A DNA stretch of 64,000 bases, from the NCBI RefSeq assembly GCF_002953715.1, contig NZ_CP025013.1, positions 806,001 through 870,000 of the forward strand, read 5' to 3'. This document shows, one piece after another, positions 24,469 to 33,799 of this stretch. Numbering within the stretch: the stretch's first letter is position 1; every line of letters starts with the position of its first letter. The translations under genes and the position numbers were made by a program. The DNA is from Rhizobium leguminosarum. Its GTDB lineage: Bacteria; Pseudomonadota; Alphaproteobacteria; Rhizobiales; Rhizobiaceae. A model generated the notes under the pieces. The model did not search any database. It was given only the letters and a program-made list of their open reading frames with translations, and was not told the origin of the DNA.

Positions 24469-25668
24469 TCAGTCGAAGAAGCCCGCATCCTCTTCCCTGA
24501 GATATCTCCTGGCCGCTTCGGCGTCGATATCGAGGCCCAGCCCCGGCGCTTCCAGTAGGTCCACCATACTGTCTTTCACGATCTGCCGTGGCAAGCCGAC
24601 TACCAGATCCTCCCACCAGGGGTCGGTGGCGCTCGGATATTCGAACGCGATGTAATTTGCAGGCAAGGTGGCGCAGACATTGATCAACGCGCCGAGGCCG
24701 AGCAGGCCGTTGGCGACCCCGTGCGGTGCCATCAGGATCGAGTGCATGTAGGCGTGCTCGGCGACCCATTTGAGTTCGGCAATACCGCCAATATCGGCTG
24801 GATCGGGGCCGATGACGCGCACCGCCTGCGTCTCGATCAGTTCCTTGAAATTGTGCCGCAGGTAGATCTGCTCGCCAGTGTGGATTGGCGTCGAGGTGGA
24901 GATTGTCAGTTCCCGATAGGCCTGCGGATTGACCCACGGCACATAGTCGCCAGTCAGCATGTCCTCGAGCCACATCAAATTGTACTTCTCGACCGCGCGA
25001 GCGAACTTAATCGCATCGGGCAGCATCCAGCCCGGACCGCAGTCGAGCGCCAGGCTGACTTTGTCGCCCAGCACTTCCTTCATTGCGATCACGCAGTCGA
25101 GCATGTGATTGAAACCGCGCTCGCTGATCACGCCCTGATCCATGGCACCGTGATAGCCGGCCCTCTTCTGCGTCACGCCATAGTGGAAGCCTTCAATGGT
25201 GTCCTTCATGTTGGAGTGGAACGAGATTCCTTGCTTGACCATGAAGAAGTTCTGCGGCTGCTCCATCATCCATTTGACGTCAGCGGCGTAATCCTCCGGC
25301 CGGTCGCCGGTGCGTTTCCGACGGATCGAGCCGTTGTAGACGCGCACCTTGTCGCGCACCTTGCCGCCGAGCAGTTTATAGGCGGGCACGCCCGCGGCCT
25401 TGCCGGCAATATCCCACAGCGCATGCTCGATAGCGCTCACCGCCGCGCCGTAGGGCTTGAAAGAGCCGCGTTGGCGGATCTTCAGCATTACTCTCTCGAC
25501 GTCGGTCGGGTCCTCGCCGATCAGCGCCTCGCGGAAATGCAGCACCCAGGGCTTGAGGTAGGACTTGGTGAACTCGACTTCGCCCAAGCCATGGAGGCCC
25601 TCGTCCGTGACGATGCGAACGATCGGGTGTTTGCCGATAACGGCGCAGCGGAGATCGGTGATCTTCAT
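24469..25668 (-). CDS. Enolase-superfamily acid-sugar dehydratase (cassette enzyme 1)
   Basis: 399 residues: N-terminal capping domain, then a (beta/alpha)7-beta barrel. Metal ligands Asp209 (LALDCGPG), Glu235 (WLEDM) and Glu266 (HTGEQIY); His316 in MAPHGVAN with Asp289 or Asp292 is the probable His-Asp base pair. This is the mandelate-racemase subgroup layout that dehydrates aldonic or uronic acids to 2-keto-3-deoxy acids. Last gene of a minus-strand run of three enolase-type enzymes following the regulator. Substrate cannot be read; it differs clearly from the other three enzymes in the cassette. Confidence 0.85.
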   Translation of the reverse strand: MKITDLRCAVIGKHPIVRIVTDEGLHGLGEVEFTKSYLKPWVLHFREALIGEDPTDVERVMLKIRQRGSFKPYGAAVSAIEHALWDIAGKAAGVPAYKLLGGKVRDKVRVYNGSIRRKRTGDRPEDYAADVKWMMEQPQNFFMVKQGISFHSNMKDTIEGFHYGVTQKRAGYHGAMDQGVISERGFNHMLDCVIAMKEVLGDKVSLALDCGPGWMLPDAIKFARAVEKYNLMWLEDMLTGDYVPWVNPQAYRELTISTSTPIHTGEQIYLRHNFKELIETQAVRVIGPDPADIGGIAELKWVAEHAYMHSILMAPHGVANGLLGLGALINVCATLPANYIAFEYPSATDPWWEDLVVGLPRQIVKDSMVDLLEAPGLGLDIDAEAARRYLREEDAGFFD

Positions 25669-25685
25669 CTTCGTTCCTTTTCGCC

Positions 25686-27047
25686 TCAGCTCCAGGTGCG
25701 ATCCCAGGAATACTCATCGTCCCAGTGATCCGTGGGCTGCCAGATTCCGGTGACACCCGGTTGCAGATGCTGCGAGATCACCTCGTCGACGACGTCGTCA
25801 ATCCCCAGGCCCGGCTTGTCCGGAACAGTGATAAAGCCGTCCTTCACGAGTGGCTTGGGAAGGCCGGTGACGATATCGTCCCACCAGTCGACATCGACAG
25901 AGTGGTATTCGAGCGCCATGAAGTTTTCGGTCGCGGTCGCCACATGTGCCGCGGCCATTGCGGCGATTGGACTTTCTGCCATGTGGATGGCCATGGCGAC
26001 ACCACGGTCCTGCGCCATATCTCCGATCTTCTTGGTCTCGAGGATGCCCCCGCTGGTGAGCAGGTCTGGGTGGATAACGGAGAGGCCGCCGCTCTTGAGC
26101 AGAGGCTCGAAGCCCTCCTTGAGGTATATGTCCTCGCCGGTGCAGATCGGCACCGTAGTGGCGTCCTGCAGTTGTCGGTACTGCTCAGTGTACTGCCATG
26201 GGATCACATCCTCGAGCCAGGCTGGCACGTATTTTTCAATTCGCCTGGCAAGGCGAATGCCGTTCTGCACTGAGATGTGGCCGATGTGGTCGATGGCGAG
26301 CGGAATATCCATGCCGATGACCTCACGAACCTCGGCAATGTATTGCTCAAGGAAGTCGAGGCCCTTGTCGGAAAAGTGGAGGCCGGTAAACGGGTGCGGG
26401 ACGTTATGCAAATCGTACGCAGCGTTGCGGACGCGCCGCTCTTCAATGGTCTTCAGCGGGCCGCGGCCGGGGTGGTCGCGGTACCCTTCAAGTGAGCCGG
26501 CGGGTGACACGACCGCACCGGGCACATCCGCGATCTGCATCAGCCCCAGATCCATCTTGAGGAAGGTGAACCCGAGCTCCATGCGTTGCTTGAGGCGCCT
26601 CCCGGTCTCAGTGCCGCTCGGCACGGTGGCGTCGGTATCGCAGTAGACGCGCACTTTCTCCCGAAACCGGCCGCCGAGCATCTGGTAGATGGGCACGCCA
26701 TAGGCCTTGCCGGCAAGATCCCACAACGCGATTTCGACGGCCGATACGCCGCCGCCTTGCCGGCCGTGCCCACCGAACTGCTTGATCCGCCGAAACAGCC
26801 GGTCGATGTTGCAAGGGTTCTCGCCAAGCAACCGGCTCTTCAGCATCAGCGCGTAGGTGGCGCTGGCGCCGTCGCGCACCTCGCCAAGCCCGACGATGCC
26901 CTGGTTGGTGTAAATCTTGAGCAGCGCCGAGGTGAACGGCGCGCCGACAATTTCTGCTACCCGCATGTCGGTGATGCGAAGGTCGGATGGCTTGGAATGC
27001 GTGTTCACCCGATTGAGCGCCTCGTCGGCTCCATCTGCCTCTGGCAT
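25686..27047 (-). CDS. Enolase-superfamily enzyme, mandelate racemase subgroup (cassette enzyme 2)
   Basis: 453 residues, longer than most members because of N-terminal and C-terminal extensions and an insertion after the first barrel strands. Lys164-x-Asp166 (LKMD), metal ligands Asp253 (AIDHIGH), Glu279 (WLEDV) and Glu305 (CTGEDIY), and Asp328 with His355 (AIHMAESP). The Asp-His dyad and metal triad are intact, so a dehydratase or racemase activity on a carboxylate sugar is expected. It lies 17 bp upstream of enzyme 1 in transcription order. Start at 27047 fits the cap domain loosely; a later start is possible. Confidence 0.83.
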   Translation of the reverse strand: MPEADGADEALNRVNTHSKPSDLRITDMRVAEIVGAPFTSALLKIYTNQGIVGLGEVRDGASATYALMLKSRLLGENPCNIDRLFRRIKQFGGHGRQGGGVSAVEIALWDLAGKAYGVPIYQMLGGRFREKVRVYCDTDATVPSGTETGRRLKQRMELGFTFLKMDLGLMQIADVPGAVVSPAGSLEGYRDHPGRGPLKTIEERRVRNAAYDLHNVPHPFTGLHFSDKGLDFLEQYIAEVREVIGMDIPLAIDHIGHISVQNGIRLARRIEKYVPAWLEDVIPWQYTEQYRQLQDATTVPICTGEDIYLKEGFEPLLKSGGLSVIHPDLLTSGGILETKKIGDMAQDRGVAMAIHMAESPIAAMAAAHVATATENFMALEYHSVDVDWWDDIVTGLPKPLVKDGFITVPDKPGLGIDDVVDEVISQHLQPGVTGIWQPTDHWDDEYSWDRTWS

Positions 27048-27115
27048 GATTTATCCTCGTTCTGGTCGGCGGAGCTCGTCGTCGCCCATGCTGAGGCGGC
27101 GCAGAGCGTTGCTAG

Positions 27116-28282
27116 CTAGTCCAGCTCTATCTCGTGGTTTTGAAGGTAGTCGCGGTTCATCTCAACGCCGAGACCAGGCTTCGGCGTAAGCTTGAGGCTC
27201 CCGTTCGAAACATCGAGTGGTGTGTCGATGAGGTGATCGTATTTGCCCAGGTTCCACTCCGACGTTTCGAGTTTGTAGAAGTTCGGAACGGTCATCATCA
27301 CCTGCGCTCCCGCAACCACGTTGATCGGTCCCGCGGCGTCGTGCGGCGAGACCGGGATGTAGTAGGCTTCGCATAGGGCAGAAATCTTCTTGAGTTCGGT
27401 AATGCCACCGGTCCAGGTGACATCAGGCATGATGTAGTCAGCGAGCTTGTTTTCGAGCACCGGCACGAAATCCCACTTCGTGTGACCGCGCTCGCCCCAC
27501 GAGATAGCGGCGCTGACCTTCTCACGGACCTGCTTGAGGGCGTTGAGGCTCTCGGGCGGACAGGGCTCCTCGAACCAGTCGATCTGACCGGCTTCCTCGA
27601 GGCTCCGGCAGAGGCGAATGGCGGTGGGAACGTCGAAGCGGCCATGGGCATCGATGAGGATGTCGACATCAGAGCCCGCCGTTTCGCGGATCAGAGCCGT
27701 GAGTTCGGCGGCTTCGCGCTCATCCTTGCGGGTCATGCTGCCATCGAGGTAGCCGTCCCGCTGCTCGCGGGACTGTCCATCGGCGGTGCGGCCCTGGTGG
27801 GGGAAAGGATCGAACTTGAGCGCAGTGTGGCCGGACTCGACGATGTCTCTAATTTCGCGGACCACAGCCTCCTTGCTGGTGAATTTGGCCTGGTTGGGAT
27901 GGGTGTAGAGCGCGATTTCATCGCGTACCGGTCCGCCCAACAGCTCGTAAATCGGCTTACCAAGAACTTTGCCTCGGATGTCCCAAAGGGCTATGTCGAT
28001 GGCACTTACGCATTCGACTGCGGCGCCGCGACTGCCCATATAGGTGAAGCTGCGGAATATCTTGTGCCACAGATACTCGATACGCGCCGGGTCCTCGCCT
28101 GTTACAGCGGCACCGATCTGCCGCAGGATCGTGCAGAGGGCGCGATTGGCGAGCCTTGTCGTGGTGGTGATCTCTCCCCAGCCGCTCACCCCCTCGTTGG
28201 TCGTCACTTCGACGAACAGAAACTCTCCCCAATAAGAAGCATCGGATCTGATTAGCCACGGCCGAACGCTGGTGATTTTCAT
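27116..28282 (-). CDS. Enolase-superfamily enzyme, galactonate-dehydratase-like (cassette enzyme 3)
   Basis: 388 residues beginning MKITSVRPWLIRS. Lys156-x-Asp158 (ALKFDPF), Asp211-x-His213 (LIDAHGRFD), Glu238 (WFEEP), Glu264 (WGERG), Asp287 and His314 (VSPHDAAGP). The DxH on the third barrel strand, with WFEEP and SPHDAAGP, is the pattern of D-galactonate/D-gluconate dehydratases that form 2-keto-3-deoxy acids. First structural gene behind the GntR gene (53-bp gap) and separated from enzyme 2 by 68 bp. Confidence 0.85.
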   Translation of the reverse strand: MKITSVRPWLIRSDASYWGEFLFVEVTTNEGVSGWGEITTTTRLANRALCTILRQIGAAVTGEDPARIEYLWHKIFRSFTYMGSRGAAVECVSAIDIALWDIRGKVLGKPIYELLGGPVRDEIALYTHPNQAKFTSKEAVVREIRDIVESGHTALKFDPFPHQGRTADGQSREQRDGYLDGSMTRKDEREAAELTALIRETAGSDVDILIDAHGRFDVPTAIRLCRSLEEAGQIDWFEEPCPPESLNALKQVREKVSAAISWGERGHTKWDFVPVLENKLADYIMPDVTWTGGITELKKISALCEAYYIPVSPHDAAGPINVVAGAQVMMTVPNFYKLETSEWNLGKYDHLIDTPLDVSNGSLKLTPKPGLGVEMNRDYLQNHEIELD

Positions 28283-28335
28283 CTCAACTGCCTTTACTGA
28301 CGTGGTCGGGATAACGATATTCCAGGCTATGTATT

Positions 28336-29058
28336 CTATCCTGCCCGAGCGGCGTTACGCGCACGCATGTGTTCGAGGATGTGCCGGCCGGAGCCCTCGA
28401 CATGGCGTGCAATGAGTTCGGCTGCCTCGTTCGCATTTCCCGCTTTTACATGCGCGATGAGCTCACGGTGCTCGCTAAGGATCGCGGCACGCCGGGCGAG
28501 CGTGAAGTTGAAACGCCGGCTCACGGCTCGAAGCACTTCGCGATGCTTCCACCAAAGCTCGGCGGCATGGCGGTTGTAGTGCTTTTGGTACATTACGGTG
28601 TGAAAGGCGGTGTCCAGCTCGCTGTGCCTCAACGTGTCGGCGAAGTCGTTTTCTTCAATCAGGCCTTGGATGCGTTCGAGTTCAGCAATGTCCTCGACGG
28701 TGGCCATATTCACGAACCATCGCGTCAGTGCCGGCTCGATCAAGACTCCGATCTCGTAGATGTCCCGAACAAAATCCTGATCTATGGGCCGCACGCGCGC
28801 TCCGCGGTTGGGAACGAGGGTGACAAAGCCTTCGCCCCGCAACAGTTGCAGAGCCTCGCGCACCGGGTTGGTTGAGGTGCCGTGGCGCCGAGCGAGATCG
28901 GTGACCACGAGCCGCTCGTTGGCCGCGAGCCGCCCTTCGATGATGTCTTCCCTGATCAGTTGATAAAGCGAGGCGCCCTCGCTGGAGGCCCCGATAGCGT
29001 CAATCCCTTCGGGTGGCTTTGCTTTAAAATCGCTTGCTTCGGCCAAGGCTGTCCCCAA
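28336..29058 (-). CDS. GntR-family regulator, FadR/FCD subgroup
   Basis: About 240 residues: N-terminal winged helix (LARRHGTSTNPVREALQLLRG, a typical GntR recognition region) and an all-helical FCD ligand domain with metal-type His residues (SELDTAFHTVMY and ELIAHVKAG). FCD regulators usually bind carboxylate ligands such as aldonates, fitting the adjacent dehydratases. Divergent from the ABC importer operon. No ATG suits the 5' end; TTG 29058 is the first usable codon and sits inside a palindrome, so translation may begin at a later codon. Confidence 0.85.
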   Translation of the reverse strand: MGTALAEASDFKAKPPEGIDAIGASSEGASLYQLIREDIIEGRLAANERLVVTDLARRHGTSTNPVREALQLLRGEGFVTLVPNRGARVRPIDQDFVRDIYEIGVLIEPALTRWFVNMATVEDIAELERIQGLIEENDFADTLRHSELDTAFHTVMYQKHYNRHAAELWWKHREVLRAVSRRFNFTLARRAAILSEHRELIAHVKAGNANEAAELIARHVEGSGRHILEHMRARNAARAG

Positions 29059-29075
29059 TCAATACACACATTGAT
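29058..29075. promoter_or_regulatory. Inverted repeat at the GntR gene 5' end
   Basis: ATCAAT-N6-ATTGAT dyad in the divergent region between the regulator and the importer operon; a plausible GntR operator. It overlaps the presumed TTG start. The rest of the ~200-bp region contains TTGACA at 29122 and TATAAA at 29150, spaced too widely for a standard promoter. Confidence 0.4.
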
Positions 29076-29257
29076 CTCGTTATCACGCAAGATTGCCATA
29101 AACAATGTACGATTTATCTAGTTGACAGGCAATTCGTGATCTGAAAACGTATAAAAACCCCAAAGGGATACATTGGCTGAAAGCGTCCCGCGGCCGATGA
29201 ACAAAGACCGCTCGCCTCGATGCAGAGCGGCATGGGAGAGAACCTGGAGGATACCCT

Positions 29258-30736
29258 ATGACGAGCATTTCACTCGGCGGTGCCATCCTACGCGGCACTG
29301 TCTCCACTGCTTTGATAGTGTCGCTGATGTCCGCGTCGGCGCTGAGTGCGCCGGTCGACTTGAGCAAGTGGTCGCCGGAATATGTGCGCTCCATTGCCGG
29401 CACGCAGGATTTTGACACGGCGGGCGATTGCGGCAAGGTCACCCCGCTCGACTACAAGGGGCGACTGACTTTCTGGTATCAGGGCGTGTTCGAGGGCGAC
29501 CCCGACCTCCTGCGCCAGTATTACAAGGAGTTCTTCGAGACCTTCCGCAAAACCTATCCAAACATCCAGCTTGAGGAACAAGCCCTCACCTATAACGACC
29601 TTCTGGACAAGTTCAGGACCGCGCTCTTGGGCAATGCAGCGCCCATGGCGGTCCGCCTGCAAATCCTGGGTGGAACCGAATTCGCCTCAAAGGGCTATCT
29701 GCAGCCGCTCAAACCCGAGGATGTAGGGTATTCGACCGAGGACTTCTGGCCCGGCGCAATGAAGGCCGTGACCTGGGAGGACGTGACCTACGGCATTCCA
29801 ACCAACAACGAGACGATGGCGTTCATCTGGAACGCCGACATCTTCAAGCGTGCAGGCCTCGATCCGGACAAGGCTCCGGCAACCTGGGACGACGTCGTCA
29901 AGTATTCCAAGCAGATCCACGACAAGCTCGGCATCGCCGGTTACGGCCTCGTGGCTCGCAAGAATGCCGGCAATACGCCGTATCGCTTCATGCCGCAGCT
30001 GTGGGCCTATGGCGGAGGCGTCTTCGACGAAGCCACCGCGAGCCCGACCTATAAGCAGGTCGAGCTCAATAGCCCGCAGAGCAAGGCGGCGCTGCAAGCC
30101 TCGTACGATATGTATGTTCGCGACAAGTCGGTTCCGGTTTCGGCACTCACCAACCAGCAGGCAGATAACCAGCCCCTCTTCCTCGCTGGCCAGCTCGGCA
30201 TGATGGTCTCGCACCCGTCCGACTACAACGTCATGCTCGACCTGCAGAAGAAGGCGACGGGCACCGACAAGGACAAGGCGCAGACCGTCATCGACAACAT
30301 GCGCTACGGTCTGATTCCGACTGGCCCCGATGGCAAGCGTGCCGTCGTGTTCGGCGGCTCGAACATTCACATCCTGAAGCCCGAGTATGTCGAGGGCGGC
30401 AAGGTAGACGAGCCGGCTGCAAAGGCTATCATCTGCATGTGGTCTAGCCCCGAATGGTCGCTGAAGATGGCCTACGCCGGCTCGAACCCGGGAAACCTTA
30501 ACGGCTTCAAGACCAAATGGATGAAGGAGCGTCTGGACAACATCAAGTTCCTTGATGTCACGACCTCGATGCTGCCATACGGCATCCCGTTCCCGGCGCT
30601 GCCGCAGTCCCCCGAGATCATGAATATCATCGTCCCGGACATGCTGCAGAATGCCCTGACCGGAGCCATGACCGTCGACCAAGCAGCGGACGACGCGGCC
30701 AAGAAGGTAAAAGACCTGATGGACGGCGGACTCTAG
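29258..30736 (+). CDS. ABC transporter sugar-binding protein (CUT1, family 1)
   Basis: 492 residues, long for the family. An N-terminal signal peptide (LIVSLMSASALSA, cleavage about residue 31) is followed by a type 1 extracellular solute-binding fold: LTFWYQGVFEGDP, VTYGIPTNNETMAFIWNADI and QLWAYGGGVF. It captures a saccharide or sugar acid in the periplasm and delivers it to the two permeases that follow. GGAGG is well placed before the ATG. First gene of an operon of four transport genes, an enolase-type enzyme and an RraA-type aldolase. Confidence 0.9.
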   Translation: MTSISLGGAILRGTVSTALIVSLMSASALSAPVDLSKWSPEYVRSIAGTQDFDTAGDCGKVTPLDYKGRLTFWYQGVFEGDPDLLRQYYKEFFETFRKTYPNIQLEEQALTYNDLLDKFRTALLGNAAPMAVRLQILGGTEFASKGYLQPLKPEDVGYSTEDFWPGAMKAVTWEDVTYGIPTNNETMAFIWNADIFKRAGLDPDKAPATWDDVVKYSKQIHDKLGIAGYGLVARKNAGNTPYRFMPQLWAYGGGVFDEATASPTYKQVELNSPQSKAALQASYDMYVRDKSVPVSALTNQQADNQPLFLAGQLGMMVSHPSDYNVMLDLQKKATGTDKDKAQTVIDNMRYGLIPTGPDGKRAVVFGGSNIHILKPEYVEGGKVDEPAAKAIICMWSSPEWSLKMAYAGSNPGNLNGFKTKWMKERLDNIKFLDVTTSMLPYGIPFPALPQSPEIMNIIVPDMLQNALTGAMTVDQAADDAAKKVKDLMDGGL

Positions 30737-30811
30737 TCCAAGCCTGACCACGATCTGACCGGCTGCGCCGAGAGTGCGGCCGGTTGTTCCGAAGAATAAG
30801 GGCACGCCACG

Positions 30812-31771
30812 GTGACGATCTTGATCGGCAAGGCAGAGACTCGCCGGAGACTGCAATCCGATAGGTCCGGCGTGCTGCGAAAGATTTGGCAGCATCGCGC
30901 TGACTACGCGTACGTGCTCCCTGCGATCGCCGTGATGCTCATCGTCATAGCCTATCCGATTTACTACACGATCGAGCTGTCGTTCTTTAATACGCCGCCT
31001 GGCCTGCAGCTCCGGGACAAGATTTTCATCGGCCTCGGCAACTACACCGCCATCCTCACAAGTCCGGTGTTCTGGAAGGTCACCTCGAACACTCTTATCT
31101 GGACACTGGGATCCACTATCATCTCATTTGTCCTGGGGTTTGCCACCGCGCTGGCGCTTCATCGTGACTTTTTCGGCCGCGGCATCCTGCGCGCCATCCT
31201 GATCATTCCTTGGGTCATCAGCGCGGTCGCCGCGTCCTATATCTGGAAGTGGATCTACCATTCGGACTTTGGGATCATCGGCGCGGTGCTGGTCGGCCTC
31301 GGATTGGCCGACCGGCCGCCGAATTTCATCGACAGCGTCAGCACAGTGCTGCCGTCCCTGATCGTCGTCAATATCTGGCGGGAGTTTCCGTTTGCCATGA
31401 TCATGATGATGGCTGGCCTACAGACAGTCCCCGACCAGTTGCTGCGCGCCGCAAGAGTCGACGGAGCCAATGCATGGCAGCGGTTCTGGCACGTCACCTT
31501 CCCGCACTTGAGAAACGTCTCGACGGTGACGATCCTTCTGCTGGCAGTGGCCAACTTCAATTCTTTCATCATCCCATGGATCATGACCGGCGGCGGGCCG
31601 TCGAACGCATCGCATATCTGGATCACCCACATTTATGAGCTCGCCTTCGGCCGCCAGCGCTGGGGTGTGGCATCGGCCTATTCGGTGCTGCTGTTCCTGT
31701 TCCTGATGTTGCTCGGCTACTTCTACGTTCGTGCGCTAAGCGGCAACCAGCGGAAGGATGGGACCGCATGA
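30812..31771 (+). CDS. ABC transporter permease, MalF-like
   Basis: 319 residues with six predicted membrane helices and the cytoplasmic EAA loop region (QTVPDQLLRAARVDGANAWQ, then RFWHVTFPHLRN). GTG start at 30812; its last four bases overlap the next permease (ATGA). It forms the importer channel with the MalG-like partner. Confidence 0.92.
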   Translation: MTILIGKAETRRRLQSDRSGVLRKIWQHRADYAYVLPAIAVMLIVIAYPIYYTIELSFFNTPPGLQLRDKIFIGLGNYTAILTSPVFWKVTSNTLIWTLGSTIISFVLGFATALALHRDFFGRGILRAILIIPWVISAVAASYIWKWIYHSDFGIIGAVLVGLGLADRPPNFIDSVSTVLPSLIVVNIWREFPFAMIMMMAGLQTVPDQLLRAARVDGANAWQRFWHVTFPHLRNVSTVTILLLAVANFNSFIIPWIMTGGGPSNASHIWITHIYELAFGRQRWGVASAYSVLLFLFLMLLGYFYVRALSGNQRKDGTA

Positions 31772-32658
31772 GCACGATTGCCGAGACTGCTCCTCGAGGC
31801 CAGGCCCGTCGCCGTATGCGCATCGACGGATGGCGGTGGGGCGGACGCATCTTCCTCGCGTTCATGCTGCTTTACACCGCCTTGCCGATGATCTGGATGC
31901 TGATCACCTCGATCAAGTCCGGCTTCGCGGCCATGCAATTCCCGCCGCAATGGTGGCCTGACCAACCCACCCTTGACAGCTACCAGAAGCTGCTTGATCC
32001 GCAAAACAGCGTCGGCCAGGATTTCCTTCGTTTCTTCTGGAACAGCCTTTTCGTCTCCACTGCCACGACCATCCTTTCGGTGATCGTAGCGGTTCCTGCG
32101 GCCTACGCGTTTTCGCGCTTCACCTTCCCGGGCCGGAACTTTCTGTTCTTCGCCGTCTTGCTTCGCAATATGTTCCCGGCGGTGATCTTTCTCGTGCCGC
32201 TCTTCATCCTGATGCGCGCGATCGGGCTGGTGAACACGCATGGGTCGCTCATCCTCACCTACCTCACATTCGGCCTGCCGCTGGCAATCTGGCTCCTCAA
32301 GGGCTTCTACGACAACATCCCGGTGCAGCTCGAGCAAGCGGCGCGCATTGACGGAGCGACGCGGTTCCAGGCCTTTGTCCTGATCGTGATGCCGCTCTCG
32401 GCGCCGGGAATCATCGCCACGGCGATCTATTCCTTCATCGGCGCGTGGAACGAGTACATCTACGCCTACACGTTCCTCTCCAAGAACGACCAGTTGACAC
32501 TGCCGGTCGGCATCCAGCGCTTCTTCTCGGAAAATACGACGGACTTTCCGGGCCTGATGGCGGCCAGCTTTATGATGAGCGTGCCCGTCGTGGTCCTGTT
32601 CCTCGTCCTGCAACGATACTTCGTACGCGCCCTGACAGAAGGCGCAGTCAAGCACTAG
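31768..32658 (+). CDS. ABC transporter permease, MalG-like
   Basis: 296 residues, six membrane helices, and the EAA motif VQLEQAARIDGATRFQAF. Its start overlaps the preceding stop by 4 bp, indicating translational coupling. Second half of the CUT1 channel. Confidence 0.92.
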   Translation: MSTIAETAPRGQARRRMRIDGWRWGGRIFLAFMLLYTALPMIWMLITSIKSGFAAMQFPPQWWPDQPTLDSYQKLLDPQNSVGQDFLRFFWNSLFVSTATTILSVIVAVPAAYAFSRFTFPGRNFLFFAVLLRNMFPAVIFLVPLFILMRAIGLVNTHGSLILTYLTFGLPLAIWLLKGFYDNIPVQLEQAARIDGATRFQAFVLIVMPLSAPGIIATAIYSFIGAWNEYIYAYTFLSKNDQLTLPVGIQRFFSENTTDFPGLMAASFMMSVPVVVLFLVLQRYFVRALTEGAVKH

Positions 32659-32668
32659 GGAGTTGCCG

Positions 32669-33766
32669 GTGGCCCACGTGGTCCTCAAAGATCTTGTCAA
32701 GACCTATGGCAGCTTCAAAGCTGTCAACGATGTTTCGCTGACGGTCAATGACGGCGAATTCGTTGCGCTCGTCGGCCCTTCAGGCTGCGGCAAAACAACC
32801 ACGCTCAATCTTGTAGCGGGGCTGATCCCTATCACATCGGGCGACATCGTCATCGGGGACCGGGTGGTCAACGACCTCGACCCCAAGGACCGGGACATCG
32901 CAATGGTGTTCCAGAACTACGCGCTCTATCCGCAAAAATCGGTCTATAAAAATCTGGCGTTCCCGCTGCAGATGCGCAAACTGCCAAGGGACGAGATCGA
33001 CAGGAAGGTCAAGGAAGCAGCGCGAGTGCTCGACATGACGCAGCTGCTCGAGCGCAAGCCGCGCGAACTTTCGGGCGGGCAACAGCAGCGCGTGGCGCTC
33101 GGCCGTGCCCTCGTTCGCGATCCGGCGGTATTCCTGATGGATGAACCACTCTCCAACCTCGACGCAAAGCTGCGCGTGCAGATGCGCTCGGAGATCAAGC
33201 GCTTCCACCAGGACCTCAAGGCAACGATCATCTATGTGACGCACGACCAACTCGAAGCCGTGACCATGGCCGACAGGATGGCGGTGATGAACGGCGGCTA
33301 CCTGCAGCAATACGATTCACCGGCGCAGGTCTTTGCCCATCCGGTGAACATGTTCGTCGCCAGCTTCGTCGGCAGCCCGGCGATGAGCCTTGTTCCGCTG
33401 GAGGCATCAACGGCAAGCGGCAATACAGTGTTGACCAGCGCGGAGGGCTGGCGCCTCGAGCTCTCGCCGGAAAACGCCCAGAAGGTCGCGAGGGCAACAA
33501 CCAAGAAAGTCGTGCTCGGCGCACGTCACTCGACGATCAAGCTGCACAAGAGTGCGGTGCCAGGAAGCATTCCTGCCAAGGCCTATACGGTGGAGCCGAC
33601 CGGAGACGTCACCTTCGTACAGGCGTTCCTGTCTGGCGCCATCGTCAACGTCAGCGTGCCGCCGACCATTGCCGTTGCGCCCGACGAGCAGATTTGGCTC
33701 GAGTTTGACCAGGAGCGGATGCATCTGTTCGACGGCGAAACAGAAATGGCCCTCAAGGCCAACTGA
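32669..33766 (+). CDS. ABC transporter ATP-binding protein, MalK/UgpC-like
   Basis: 365 residues: Walker A GPSGCGKTT, signature LSGGQQQR, Walker B with MDEPLSNLD, and the C-terminal OB-fold regulatory domain of CUT1 ATPases. GTG 32669 has AGGGAG upstream at good spacing; TTG 32663 would place the start too close to it. It powers sugar import by the two preceding permeases. Confidence 0.93.
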   Translation: MAHVVLKDLVKTYGSFKAVNDVSLTVNDGEFVALVGPSGCGKTTTLNLVAGLIPITSGDIVIGDRVVNDLDPKDRDIAMVFQNYALYPQKSVYKNLAFPLQMRKLPRDEIDRKVKEAARVLDMTQLLERKPRELSGGQQQRVALGRALVRDPAVFLMDEPLSNLDAKLRVQMRSEIKRFHQDLKATIIYVTHDQLEAVTMADRMAVMNGGYLQQYDSPAQVFAHPVNMFVASFVGSPAMSLVPLEASTASGNTVLTSAEGWRLELSPENAQKVARATTKKVVLGARHSTIKLHKSAVPGSIPAKAYTVEPTGDVTFVQAFLSGAIVNVSVPPTIAVAPDEQIWLEFDQERMHLFDGETEMALKAN

Positions 33767-33799
33767 GACCAGGTGGATGCGTGTGAAACGAGGGCGTGG

